In this document: in pieces, positions 52,846 through 63,503 of the stretch
Layout: every line of letters starts with the position of its first letter
Numbering within the stretch: position 1 is the stretch's first letter
From: Labia minor
Taxonomy: Eukaryota > Arthropoda > Insecta > Dermaptera > Spongiphoridae
Assembly: GCA_963082975.1 (NCBI GenBank)
Contig: OY720346.1
Location: 49,758,296 to 49,822,295 of the forward strand
Length of the DNA: 64,000 nt
Direction of reading: 5' to 3'
The notes under the pieces: model-generated
Databases searched by the model: none
The model's input: the letters and a program-made list of their open reading frames with translations, nothing else
What the model was told of the DNA's origin: nothing
Translations under genes and position numbers: made by a program

Positions 52846-52919
52846 TTATTGAAAAAGTAACATACCCCCACTCTCACCTGGCTTAAGGAATATTACCCCC
52901 ACTTCGACCAAAGTAATAA
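52846..52919. other. Unassigned 74-bp linker
   Basis: No coding similarity seen. It holds two imperfect copies of a motif around ACCCCCACT about 33 bp apart. It recurs at 57,013-57,086 and 61,180-61,253. Confidence 0.4.
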
Positions 52920-54154
52920 TTTATTAAAGGCCTTCTAATCTCAACTAATACTGGTGCTTTATCTGAGAGTTATCTTTCTAAACGTCGACCTGCTAGTTCT
53001 CAGGGAAATGTTACTGTGGTACAAGCTGGGAGAAGAGAGATACTAATCCTTAAGGAGGATGGTATCTATCACCCTGACGTCAGCGCCAAGAGTGTTGGAA
53101 TAATTCTCGCATATGTATATGGGATGGCTTTGGAAGCTGGGAGCAGCATAGATTTGGCATTATCTTCATTTTTCACAATGCTTGTAAATACGCTCAACAT
53201 CTCAGGTTCCATGAGCCAATTCTCAACCGCTTTGTCAGAAACACAGTATAATCTAGTTTTCCAAGACTTGGTTATGATGAAACATTGAATTTGGCGACTT
53301 CTGAGTATGTCCACCATGGCGAGCAGAGAAGAGAAGGAATCCATTTTTGAGATGCGAGAGCAACAACTCGTGGGTCTCGGAATCTATTTCTTAATGATTT
53401 GAAAACACTTACAGGCGCAGGGTTACTCAGGCTGGATCGGAAACAGACTTAGAACATTTTGCAGGTACTGCACGTGTATCCCAACATTCTATCTGGACAG
53501 AGCGCTCCTTTGCTAGCCAGACTACAATGAGCACCCTTTATGCGGTCTTCTCCGCCAATTTCCATCTTAGGAAAAGTGTTTTTGAAATGTTTCTCAGTGC
53601 CAGCAATGCCCCCGGGCTTTTGTTGGGAGTTTTTTTCCAAACATTAGTGAACTTATTAGACGGAGTAGAGATGACCCACCTATATAATATTTAAAATTTC
53701 ATCATGGGAAAGTACCTCGAAATTCTCAGGGCATATAACAAGGCTATCGATTTTATATGCTCTAAGAATCCTGCAGAGCATGGGTATATAAAACTATTGT
53801 ACAACAAGACTGAATGAAACAGCATGTCTTAATCGTGGCAATTTTAGGACGTTATCTATGACTGCAACGATTTTAGCTAGGTATGAAAACTCATCCATGA
53901 GTCATTACATGGGGGCCCAAACTGATACCACATACAAGGTGCTAGAAGAGTGCATACTAAAATATCTATCTTACCGAAATTCTCTTGCACCCATTGAAAT
54001 GTTGCATTCAACATCAGCACATTCAACCCCTATGGAAAGTGAAGAGATAGCAAGACACCTCCTGACCAATTGGAGAGAAAAAGACAATATGATTGAGGCA
54101 GGTTCAACATCAGCGTCGTTTCCTAATCCCATGGTTCAATCTCAAAATCCTTAA
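52920..54154 (+). pseudogene. Divergent N-like gene fragment, copy 1
   Basis: A relative of the 50-copy array gene that keeps about 90 codons more at the 5' side (open frame from 52,920; the region before the array start includes a helical stretch with IILAYVYGMALEAG). It is broken at least five times: a frameshift after the FQDL motif near 53,270; TGA at 53,400-53,402; an extra T in 53,457-53,460; TAA at 53,692-53,694; and a 4-base insertion near 53,812-53,820. At the point where the array is split by ATGA (53,527), this copy reads straight through in one frame, which suggests that ORF1 and ORF2 were once a single protein. Two 27-base in-frame length differences separate it from the array. 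The C-terminal part (53,858-54,154) is the longest intact piece. Virus family is not certain. Confidence 0.75.
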
Positions 54155-54160
54155 CGTTTC

Positions 54161-54185
54161 TCCAAAAAAAGGTTGGGAAACACTG
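54161..54185. mobile_element. Probable hAT transposon end (terminal inverted repeat)
   Basis: On the minus strand this reads CAGTGTTTCCCAACC followed by T7, which resembles the end of many animal hAT elements (recalled pattern, not searched). It sits seven bases after the stop codon of the divergent N-like copy. The next 8 bases (CTCTAGAT) would be the target duplication, but I found no matching second end. Repeated at 58,328-58,352 and 62,495-62,519. A transcript poly(A) remnant is a weaker alternative. Confidence 0.4.
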
Positions 54186-54200
54186 CTCTAGATATTTATA

Positions 54201-54250
54201 CAATGTAATATAGTGTAAAATAATGTAATACAATGTAATGCAATATATAA
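54201..54250 (+). repeat. 10-bp degenerate minisatellite, 5 copies
   Basis: Five successive 10-mers related to CAATGTAATA (CAATGTAATA, TAGTGTAAAA, TAATGTAATA, CAATGTAATG, CAATATATAA). Repeated at 58,368-58,417 and 62,535-62,584. The following bases to about 54,400 are AT-rich with nothing recognisable. Confidence 0.7.
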
Positions 54251-54403
54251 AGAAAGACACAGCACATCCTAAAACTCAATCGAAATTTTTCTTATTGCGG
54301 CGTCATTCCGTCCTGTGCATTTTTAATATTAACTACCAACTAGACTTTCCCGCATAAAATCAACAAAGCAGAATTCACTATTTTGTGCAATGATTAAGAA
54401 AAA

Positions 54404-55149
54404 TTGATCCAATTTGTGTGCGATCATGGGGTAATCCGGAGAACAATGAATTGCCCTAAATGTGGCATAGAAATGATATTGAACCTAGAAAATCTACTAT
54501 TTCGATGCACTACTTATGAATATGTATCTGTCGTTGAGATAGATGAGGCCAAATTAGGCAAACGTAAATATAATGTCGGGAGGATTGTCAAAGGCCAATG
54601 GATCTTTGGTGGGATTGAGAGGGACTCGGAAAAAAAATTTTATTGTACCAGTGGCTGATAGATCCCGGGCTACACTTCTTGAATGTATCAAGGATTGGAT
54701 TCTTCCGGGAACAACAATAATCTCGGATTGCTGGAGATCATGCAACTGCCTTGAGGATGAAGGCTTCCAGCATTTAACAGTTAACCATTCGATGAATTTT
54801 ATTAACCCCTCTACTGGTGAGAAATATTTTTATTTTTACAAAATTATATAAAAAAAATAGTATAGAATTTTTTTCATGCTTTTAATTTAGAAATTATTTT
54901 TCTCTTTGATCTTAAAAATTTGTTTTAATTACAGGAGCTCATACACAAAATATTGAGCGACTTTGGAGGGAAGTCAGGGGAAATGTCCCTAGATTTGGTA
55001 ATAAAAACCACCATCTATTGGGATATCTCTGTGAATACCTCTTCAAACGTTGCTATCCTTATATGGAGAGGATAGAGCAATTTTTCAAGGTAATAGGTGA
55101 AATGTATCCTACTCATCATTCTACTGAGGATGAGGAGGAGTTAGATTAA
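54404..55149 (+). pseudogene. Merlin/ISXO2-like transposase B, helix-turn-helix deleted, copy 1
   Basis: DDE transposase of the IS1595/ISXO2-related Merlin type, which would cut and rejoin element ends in the nucleus. An N-terminal zinc ribbon (CPKCG ... FRC) is followed within a few residues by the first catalytic region (EIDEAKLGKRKYN). The helix-turn-helix segment present in copy D is missing. The second Asp lies in ISDCWRS and the Glu in IERLWREVR. A frameshift occurs at the A8 run 54,630-54,637. A GT-AG intron, 54,817-54,934, splits the frame after ...NPSTG; exon 2 is 54,935-55,149, ending in an acidic tail and TAA. There is no ATG at the zinc-ribbon start, so the true start is lost or further upstream. 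Confidence 0.75.
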
Positions 55150-55169
55150 TTTCGACCTAATTTCTATAG

Positions 55170-55875
55170 ATCTGTATTTACTGGGCTGATAAGTATAGCC
55201 AAAAGCTTGGAGGCCCAGGACATACAGTCGAGATCGACGAGGCGAAGAACGGGAAAAGAAAATACAATAGGGGCAGGGTTTTTGGAGGGTACGAGCGCGG
55301 GAGTGGGAAAATTTTCGTGGTCCTGGTTGCCGATCGCTCCAGGGAAACACTTCTTGAGGTTATCAGGGAGTGGATCCTTCCTGGAACGACTATAATCTCT
55401 GACTCTTGGAGTGCCTATACTAACCTACAGTCAGAAGGTTTTTAACATCAGACGGTGAACCATACTTATAATTTTGTGGACCCTGAGACTGGTGAGAATT
55501 ATTTAAAATATTTTACAAAATTATAATAAAAAATAAAAATACCAATAACTTTTTTTTATTAATTACTTTTATCTGTCTTAAACACATTAATAAATTACAG
55601 GAGCACACACACAACATATAGAGCGCGTCTGGAGAGAAGTTCGAGGCAATGTAGTCCGATATGGGAATGAATACGGCTACCTGTGTGAATTTCTTTTCAA
55701 GCGCTCTTTTCAATACACAGACAGAATCGAAATTTTTTTTAAATACATCGGAGAATTGTATCCACCAAGAATGAGGGTAGTGGAGGTGCTGGGGTCCGAG
55801 GTGATCCAGGGGCCGGGAGGAATGACGCAGGGGCTGGGCAGGTGTATGAAGGGCTTCTGGACTTCACGGACATGA
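55170..55875 (+). pseudogene. Merlin/ISXO2-like transposase C, 5'-truncated, copy 1
   Basis: Starts at an intron acceptor (CTATAG, 55,164-55,169) 20 bases after the stop of copy B, so its first exons are gone. The frame reads CIYWADKYSQKLGG, then EIDEAK (first Asp), ISDSW (second Asp, with Ser replacing Cys) and IERVWREVRGN (Glu). An 18-base in-frame deletion removes VLQGRW. TAA at 55,443-55,445 replaces a Gln codon. A GT-AG intron at 55,492-55,600 sits at exactly the same place as in copy B. After ELYPP a frameshift may be present: another frame gives a Gly-rich tail ending at 55,955. It is closer to copy D than to copy B. Confidence 0.75.
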
Positions 55876-55938
55876 AGAACGCCGCCACCTTCCGTACGAG
55901 AGGAGGAGAAGAGGGGAGTTTTAGGAGTAACCAAGATA

Positions 55939-56229
55939 ATGTGGAAACAAGATAATGTCCTACAGACATATCCAATATGGTTTAGCAGCATGTATATGCT
56001 CCTGCAGTTCCAAGATGCTTGGATATTATTTGATTATGATCAGGTTATGTTATTAACTGATACAATCTCTTCTAGACCTTTTACTATTATATACCACGAT
56101 TTCATCCCTTCCAAAGATAAATCTAAGGTTACCAAGAAAAGCCTATTTGACATATATAAAATATTTGACGACCTCTTAGAGAGGGAAGGCAATGCTGCGT
56201 ACTCTACAATAGCCAACTGGGACAATTAA
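55939..56229 (+). CDS. Unrecognised 96-codon ORF, copy 1
   Basis: ATG-started frame with hydrophobic and aromatic residues in the first half (IWFSSMYMLLQF, WILFDYDQVMLL) and a charged, Lys-rich second half. I do not recognise it. It lies between the 3' end of transposase C and the zinc-ribbon exon of transposase D, overlapping the last bases of the possible C tail. It may be an exon of a captured gene or another viral remnant. Confidence 0.35.
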   Translation: MWKQDNVLQTYPIWFSSMYMLLQFQDAWILFDYDQVMLLTDTISSRPFTIIYHDFIPSKDKSKVTKKSLFDIYKIFDDLLEREGNAAYSTIANWDN

Positions 56230-56242
56230 TTAACAATTAATA

Positions 56243-57012
56243 GAGTTTCTTTGCCAACATGGGGTCTTGTCAAGATCCAAAACTTGACCCAAATGTGGCA
56301 AAGAAATTTCATTAAATATAAACAGATTAGTTTACAGATGTACCAAATTATTCAGATCACCCGGTAATAAGAGAAAAAGTATTATTTTAAGTACTGCGTT
56401 CTAAAATGTTAAACTTGACGTTTTTTATTTTTTAAACAGGAAGCCATAAGAAGAAAGAAAAATGTAATTACATATCAAGTGCCAGGGTTGGTACTTGGTT
56501 TGAAAAAAGTACACTTGGCGTGGAAACTATATGTTTAATTGTAGCATATTTTATGATGAAAAAAACTCCACACCAAGTTATAACAATGAAGGAAACCGGC
56601 GTAACAAGTCCTACCACTATTGTTAATTGGTTTAGCTTCTGTCGAGAAGTAAGAATATTTAATTTTTTATTATTTATTTTATTTTAATAATCTATTAATA
56701 TTGTCATATCTTTCTATAGGTCTGTATTTACTGGGCTGATAAGTATAGCCAAAAGCTTGGAGGCCCAGGACATACAGTCGAGATCGACGAGGCGAAGATC
56801 GGAAAAAGGAAATACAATAGGGGCAGGGTGCTACAAGGACGATGGGTTTTTGGAGGATACGAGCGCGGGAGTGGGAAAATTTTCGTGGTCCCGGTGGCCA
56901 TTCCTTCCAGGGAAACACTTCTTGAGCTTATCAGGGAGTAGATCGTTCCTGGAACGACTACAATCTCTGACTGTTGGCGTGCCTATACTAACCTACAGTC
57001 AGAGGGTTATTT
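56243..57012 (+). pseudogene. Merlin/ISXO2-like transposase D, 3'-truncated, copy 1
   Basis: Exon 1 (to 56,363) is a zinc ribbon whose first CxxC Cys is replaced by TGA (reads KT-stop-PKCG). Intron 1 is 56,364-56,439 (GTAATA...CAG). Exon 2, 56,440-56,648, carries the helical DNA-binding region ending in VNWFSFCRE. Intron 2 is 56,649-56,719 (GTAAGA...TAG). Exon 3 from 56,720 reads VCIYWADKY, EIDEAKIGKRKYN and ISDCWRAY, with TAG at 56,939-56,941. Similarity to copy C stops near 57,009, so the Glu region is lost and the linker to the N-like fragment follows. Confidence 0.78.
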
Positions 57013-57086
57013 TTATTGAAAAAGTAACATACCCCCACTCTCACCTGGCTTAAGGAATATTACCCCCACTTCGACCAAAGTAATAA

Positions 57087-58321
57087 TTTATTAAAGGCCT
57101 TCTAATCTCAACTAATACTGGTGCTTTATCTGAGAGTTATCTTTCTAAACGTCGACCTGCTAGTTCTCAGGGAAATGTTACTGTGGTACAAGCTGGGAGA
57201 AGAGAGATACTAATCCTTAAGGAGGATGGTATCTATCACCCTGACGTCAGCGCCAAGAGTGTTGGAATAATTCTCGCATATGTATATGGGATGGCTTTGG
57301 AAGCTGGGAGCAGCATAGATTTGGCATTATCTTCATTTTTCACAATGCTTGTAAATACGCTCAACATCTCAGGTTCCATGAGCCAATTCTCAACCGCTTT
57401 GTCAGAAACACAGTATAATCTAGTTTTCCAAGACTTGGTTATGATGAAACATTGAATTTGGCGACTTCTGAGTATGTCCACCATGGCGAGCAGAGAAGAG
57501 AAGGAATCCATTTTTGAGATGCGAGAGCAACAACTCGTGGGTCTCGGAATCTATTTCTTAATGATTTGAAAACACTTACAGGCGCAGGGTTACTCAGGCT
57601 GGATCGGAAACAGACTTAGAACATTTTGCAGGTACTGCACGTGTATCCCAACATTCTATCTGGACAGAGCGCTCCTTTGCTAGCCAGACTACAATGAGCA
57701 CCCTTTATGCGGTCTTCTCCGCCAATTTCCATCTTAGGAAAAGTGTTTTTGAAATGTTTCTCAGTGCCAGCAATGCCCCCGGGCTTTTGTTGGGAGTTTT
57801 TTTCCAAACATTAGTGAACTTATTAGACGGAGTAGAGATGACCCACCTATATAATATTTAAAATTTCATCATGGGAAAGTACCTCGAAATTCTCAGGGCA
57901 TATAACAAGGCTATCGATTTTATATGCTCTAAGAATCCTGCAGAGCATGGGTATATAAAACTATTGTACAACAAGACTGAATGAAACAGCATGTCTTAAT
58001 CGTGGCAATTTTAGGACGTTATCTATGACTGCAACGATTTTAGCTAGGTATGAAAACTCATCCATGAGTCATTACATGGGGGCCCAAACTGATACCACAT
58101 ACAAGGTGCTAGAAGAGTGCATACTAAAATATCTATCTTACCGAAATTCTCTTGCACCCATTGAAATGTTGCATTCAACATCAGCACATTCAACCCCTAT
58201 GGAAAGTGAAGAGATAGCAAGACACCTCCTGACCAATTGGAGAGAAAAAGACAATATGATTGAGGCAGGTTCAACATCAGCGTCGTTTCCTAATCCCATG
58301 GTTCAATCTCAAAATCCTTAA
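57087..58321 (+). pseudogene. Divergent N-like gene fragment, copy 2
   Basis: Second 4167-bp repeat of the fragment at 52,920, with the same breaks at +4167 (for example TGA at 57,567-57,569 and TAA at 57,859-57,861). The longest intact piece is 58,025-58,321. Confidence 0.75.
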
Positions 58322-58327
58322 CGTTTC

Positions 58328-58352
58328 TCCAAAAAAAGGTTGGGAAACACTG
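58328..58352. mobile_element. Probable hAT transposon end, copy 2
   Basis: Same 25 bases as 54,161-54,185; no partner end seen. Confidence 0.4.
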
Positions 58353-58367
58353 CTCTAGATATTTATA

Positions 58368-58417
58368 CAATGTAATATAGTGTAAAATAATGTAATACAA
58401 TGTAATGCAATATATAA
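58368..58417 (+). repeat. 10-bp minisatellite, repeat copy 2
   Basis: Same five 10-mers as at 54,201. Confidence 0.7.
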
Positions 58418-58570
58418 AGAAAGACACAGCACATCCTAAAACTCAATCGAAATTTTTCTTATTGCGGCGTCATTCCGTCCTGTGCATTTTTAATATTAAC
58501 TACCAACTAGACTTTCCCGCATAAAATCAACAAAGCAGAATTCACTATTTTGTGCAATGATTAAGAAAAA

Positions 58571-59316
58571 TTGATCCAATTTGTGTGCGATCATGGGGTA
58601 ATCCGGAGAACAATGAATTGCCCTAAATGTGGCATAGAAATGATATTGAACCTAGAAAATCTACTATTTCGATGCACTACTTATGAATATGTATCTGTCG
58701 TTGAGATAGATGAGGCCAAATTAGGCAAACGTAAATATAATGTCGGGAGGATTGTCAAAGGCCAATGGATCTTTGGTGGGATTGAGAGGGACTCGGAAAA
58801 AAAATTTTATTGTACCAGTGGCTGATAGATCCCGGGCTACACTTCTTGAATGTATCAAGGATTGGATTCTTCCGGGAACAACAATAATCTCGGATTGCTG
58901 GAGATCATGCAACTGCCTTGAGGATGAAGGCTTCCAGCATTTAACAGTTAACCATTCGATGAATTTTATTAACCCCTCTACTGGTGAGAAATATTTTTAT
59001 TTTTACAAAATTATATAAAAAAAATAGTATAGAATTTTTTTCATGCTTTTAATTTAGAAATTATTTTTCTCTTTGATCTTAAAAATTTGTTTTAATTACA
59101 GGAGCTCATACACAAAATATTGAGCGACTTTGGAGGGAAGTCAGGGGAAATGTCCCTAGATTTGGTAATAAAAACCACCATCTATTGGGATATCTCTGTG
59201 AATACCTCTTCAAACGTTGCTATCCTTATATGGAGAGGATAGAGCAATTTTTCAAGGTAATAGGTGAAATGTATCCTACTCATCATTCTACTGAGGATGA
59301 GGAGGAGTTAGATTAA
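58571..59316 (+). pseudogene. Merlin/ISXO2-like transposase B, copy 2
   Basis: Same structure as at 54,404: zinc ribbon joined to the catalytic region, A8 frameshift at 58,797-58,804, intron 58,984-59,101, exon 2 to 59,316. Confidence 0.75.
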
Positions 59317-59336
59317 TTTCGACCTAATTTCTATAG

Positions 59337-60042
59337 ATCTGTATTTACTGGGCTGATAAGTATAGCCAAAAGCTTGGAGGCCCAGGACATACAGTCGAGA
59401 TCGACGAGGCGAAGAACGGGAAAAGAAAATACAATAGGGGCAGGGTTTTTGGAGGGTACGAGCGCGGGAGTGGGAAAATTTTCGTGGTCCTGGTTGCCGA
59501 TCGCTCCAGGGAAACACTTCTTGAGGTTATCAGGGAGTGGATCCTTCCTGGAACGACTATAATCTCTGACTCTTGGAGTGCCTATACTAACCTACAGTCA
59601 GAAGGTTTTTAACATCAGACGGTGAACCATACTTATAATTTTGTGGACCCTGAGACTGGTGAGAATTATTTAAAATATTTTACAAAATTATAATAAAAAA
59701 TAAAAATACCAATAACTTTTTTTTATTAATTACTTTTATCTGTCTTAAACACATTAATAAATTACAGGAGCACACACACAACATATAGAGCGCGTCTGGA
59801 GAGAAGTTCGAGGCAATGTAGTCCGATATGGGAATGAATACGGCTACCTGTGTGAATTTCTTTTCAAGCGCTCTTTTCAATACACAGACAGAATCGAAAT
59901 TTTTTTTAAATACATCGGAGAATTGTATCCACCAAGAATGAGGGTAGTGGAGGTGCTGGGGTCCGAGGTGATCCAGGGGCCGGGAGGAATGACGCAGGGG
60001 CTGGGCAGGTGTATGAAGGGCTTCTGGACTTCACGGACATGA
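59337..60042 (+). pseudogene. Merlin/ISXO2-like transposase C, copy 2
   Basis: Same as 55,170, with TAA at 59,610-59,612 and intron 59,659-59,767. Confidence 0.75.
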
Positions 60043-60105
60043 AGAACGCCGCCACCTTCCGTACGAGAGGAGGAGAAGAGGGGAGTTTTAGGAGTAACCA
60101 AGATA

Positions 60106-60396
60106 ATGTGGAAACAAGATAATGTCCTACAGACATATCCAATATGGTTTAGCAGCATGTATATGCTCCTGCAGTTCCAAGATGCTTGGATATTATTTGA
60201 TTATGATCAGGTTATGTTATTAACTGATACAATCTCTTCTAGACCTTTTACTATTATATACCACGATTTCATCCCTTCCAAAGATAAATCTAAGGTTACC
60301 AAGAAAAGCCTATTTGACATATATAAAATATTTGACGACCTCTTAGAGAGGGAAGGCAATGCTGCGTACTCTACAATAGCCAACTGGGACAATTAA
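60106..60396 (+). CDS. Unrecognised 96-codon ORF, copy 2
   Basis: Translation identical to the ORF at 55,939. Confidence 0.35.
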   Translation: MWKQDNVLQTYPIWFSSMYMLLQFQDAWILFDYDQVMLLTDTISSRPFTIIYHDFIPSKDKSKVTKKSLFDIYKIFDDLLEREGNAAYSTIANWDN

Positions 60397-60409
60397 TTAA
60401 CAATTAATA

Positions 60410-61179
60410 GAGTTTCTTTGCCAACATGGGGTCTTGTCAAGATCCAAAACTTGACCCAAATGTGGCAAAGAAATTTCATTAAATATAAACAGATTAGTTT
60501 ACAGATGTACCAAATTATTCAGATCACCCGGTAATAAGAGAAAAAGTATTATTTTAAGTACTGCGTTCTAAAATGTTAAACTTGACGTTTTTTATTTTTT
60601 AAACAGGAAGCCATAAGAAGAAAGAAAAATGTAATTACATATCAAGTGCCAGGGTTGGTACTTGGTTTGAAAAAAGTACACTTGGCGTGGAAACTATATG
60701 TTTAATTGTAGCATATTTTATGATGAAAAAAACTCCACACCAAGTTATAACAATGAAGGAAACCGGCGTAACAAGTCCTACCACTATTGTTAATTGGTTT
60801 AGCTTCTGTCGAGAAGTAAGAATATTTAATTTTTTATTATTTATTTTATTTTAATAATCTATTAATATTGTCATATCTTTCTATAGGTCTGTATTTACTG
60901 GGCTGATAAGTATAGCCAAAAGCTTGGAGGCCCAGGACATACAGTCGAGATCGACGAGGCGAAGATCGGAAAAAGGAAATACAATAGGGGCAGGGTGCTA
61001 CAAGGACGATGGGTTTTTGGAGGATACGAGCGCGGGAGTGGGAAAATTTTCGTGGTCCCGGTGGCCATTCCTTCCAGGGAAACACTTCTTGAGCTTATCA
61101 GGGAGTAGATCGTTCCTGGAACGACTACAATCTCTGACTGTTGGCGTGCCTATACTAACCTACAGTCAGAGGGTTATTT
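60410..61179 (+). pseudogene. Merlin/ISXO2-like transposase D, copy 2
   Basis: Same three-exon remnant as at 56,243: introns 60,531-60,606 and 60,816-60,886, TAG at 61,106-61,108. Confidence 0.78.
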
Positions 61180-61253
61180 TTATTGAAAAAGTAACATACC
61201 CCCACTCTCACCTGGCTTAAGGAATATTACCCCCACTTCGACCAAAGTAATAA

Positions 61254-62488
61254 TTTATTAAAGGCCTTCTAATCTCAACTAATACTGGTGCTTTATCTGA
61301 GAGTTATCTTTCTAAACGTCGACCTGCTAGTTCTCAGGGAAATGTTACTGTGGTACAAGCTGGGAGAAGAGAGATACTAATCCTTAAGGAGGATGGTATC
61401 TATCACCCTGACGTCAGCGCCAAGAGTGTTGGAATAATTCTCGCATATGTATATGGGATGGCTTTGGAAGCTGGGAGCAGCATAGATTTGGCATTATCTT
61501 CATTTTTCACAATGCTTGTAAATACGCTCAACATCTCAGGTTCCATGAGCCAATTCTCAACCGCTTTGTCAGAAACACAGTATAATCTAGTTTTCCAAGA
61601 CTTGGTTATGATGAAACATTGAATTTGGCGACTTCTGAGTATGTCCACCATGGCGAGCAGAGAAGAGAAGGAATCCATTTTTGAGATGCGAGAGCAACAA
61701 CTCGTGGGTCTCGGAATCTATTTCTTAATGATTTGAAAACACTTACAGGCGCAGGGTTACTCAGGCTGGATCGGAAACAGACTTAGAACATTTTGCAGGT
61801 ACTGCACGTGTATCCCAACATTCTATCTGGACAGAGCGCTCCTTTGCTAGCCAGACTACAATGAGCACCCTTTATGCGGTCTTCTCCGCCAATTTCCATC
61901 TTAGGAAAAGTGTTTTTGAAATGTTTCTCAGTGCCAGCAATGCCCCCGGGCTTTTGTTGGGAGTTTTTTTCCAAACATTAGTGAACTTATTAGACGGAGT
62001 AGAGATGACCCACCTATATAATATTTAAAATTTCATCATGGGAAAGTACCTCGAAATTCTCAGGGCATATAACAAGGCTATCGATTTTATATGCTCTAAG
62101 AATCCTGCAGAGCATGGGTATATAAAACTATTGTACAACAAGACTGAATGAAACAGCATGTCTTAATCGTGGCAATTTTAGGACGTTATCTATGACTGCA
62201 ACGATTTTAGCTAGGTATGAAAACTCATCCATGAGTCATTACATGGGGGCCCAAACTGATACCACATACAAGGTGCTAGAAGAGTGCATACTAAAATATC
62301 TATCTTACCGAAATTCTCTTGCACCCATTGAAATGTTGCATTCAACATCAGCACATTCAACCCCTATGGAAAGTGAAGAGATAGCAAGACACCTCCTGAC
62401 CAATTGGAGAGAAAAAGACAATATGATTGAGGCAGGTTCAACATCAGCGTCGTTTCCTAATCCCATGGTTCAATCTCAAAATCCTTAA
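61254..62488 (+). pseudogene. Divergent N-like gene fragment, copy 3
   Basis: Third repeat of the fragment at 52,920, with the same breaks at +8334. The longest intact piece is 62,192-62,488. Confidence 0.75.
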
Positions 62489-62494
62489 CGTTTC

Positions 62495-62519
62495 TCCAAA
62501 AAAAGGTTGGGAAACACTG
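62495..62519. mobile_element. Probable hAT transposon end, copy 3
   Basis: Same 25 bases as 54,161-54,185; no partner end seen. Confidence 0.4.
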
Positions 62520-62534
62520 CTCTAGATATTTATA

Positions 62535-62584
62535 CAATGTAATATAGTGTAAAATAATGTAATACAATGTAATGCAATATATAA
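62535..62584 (+). repeat. 10-bp minisatellite, repeat copy 3
   Basis: Same five 10-mers as at 54,201. Confidence 0.7.
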
Positions 62585-62737
62585 AGAAAGACACAGCACA
62601 TCCTAAAACTCAATCGAAATTTTTCTTATTGCGGCGTCATTCCGTCCTGTGCATTTTTAATATTAACTACCAACTAGACTTTCCCGCATAAAATCAACAA
62701 AGCAGAATTCACTATTTTGTGCAATGATTAAGAAAAA

Positions 62738-63483
62738 TTGATCCAATTTGTGTGCGATCATGGGGTAATCCGGAGAACAATGAATTGCCCTAAATGTGGC
62801 ATAGAAATGATATTGAACCTAGAAAATCTACTATTTCGATGCACTACTTATGAATATGTATCTGTCGTTGAGAAAGATGAGGCCAAATTAGGCAAACGTA
62901 AATATAATGTCGGGAGGATTGTCAAAGGCCAATGGATCTTTGGTGGGATTGAGAGGGACTCGGAAAAAAAATTTTATTGTACCAGTGGCTGATAGATCCC
63001 GGGCTACACTTCTTGAATGTATCAAGGATTGGATTCTTCCGGGAACAACAATAATCTCGGATTGCTGGAGATCATGCAACTGCCTTGAGGATGAAGGCTT
63101 CCAGCATTTAACAGTTAACCATTCGATGAATTTTATTAACCCCTCTACTGGTGAGAAATATTTTTATTTTTACAAAATTATATAAAAAAAATAGTATAGA
63201 ATTTTTTTCAAGCTTTTAATTTAGAAATTATTTTTCTCTTTGATCTTAAAAATTTGTTTTAATTACAGGAGCTCATACACAAAATATTGAGCGACTTTGG
63301 AGGGAAGTCAGGGGAAATGTCCCTAGATTTGGTAATAAAAACCACCATCTATTGGGATATCTCTGTGAATACCTCTTCAAACGTTGCTATCCTTATATGG
63401 AGAGGATAGAGCAATTTTTCAAGGTAATAGGTGAAATGTATCCTACTCATCATTCTACTGAGGATGAGGAGGAGTTAGATTAA
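62738..63483 (+). pseudogene. Merlin/ISXO2-like transposase B, copy 3
   Basis: As at 54,404, with a private T to A at 62,874 that turns EIDEAK into EKDEAK next to the first catalytic Asp. Intron 63,151-63,268 has a T to A at 63,211. Confidence 0.75.
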
Positions 63484-63503
63484 TTTCGACCTAATTTCTA
63501 TAG

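Noticed and set aside
52683..52886. Ser/Gly-rich ORF also seen at 55,207, 56,757, 59,374, 60,924 and 63,541
   Set aside because: It is an out-of-frame reading of transposase exon 3. The true frame carries EIDEAK and ISDCW.
54164..54170. A7 run after the divergent N-like stop as a retroposed poly(A) tail
   Set aside because: Only seven A, and it sits inside a better match to a hAT terminus. No target duplication pairs it with the 5' edge.
55710..55991. Minus-strand Pro/Ser-rich ORFs opposite the transposase C tail (also at 59,877)
   Set aside because: They are shadows of a Gly-rich plus-strand stretch with no supporting motif.
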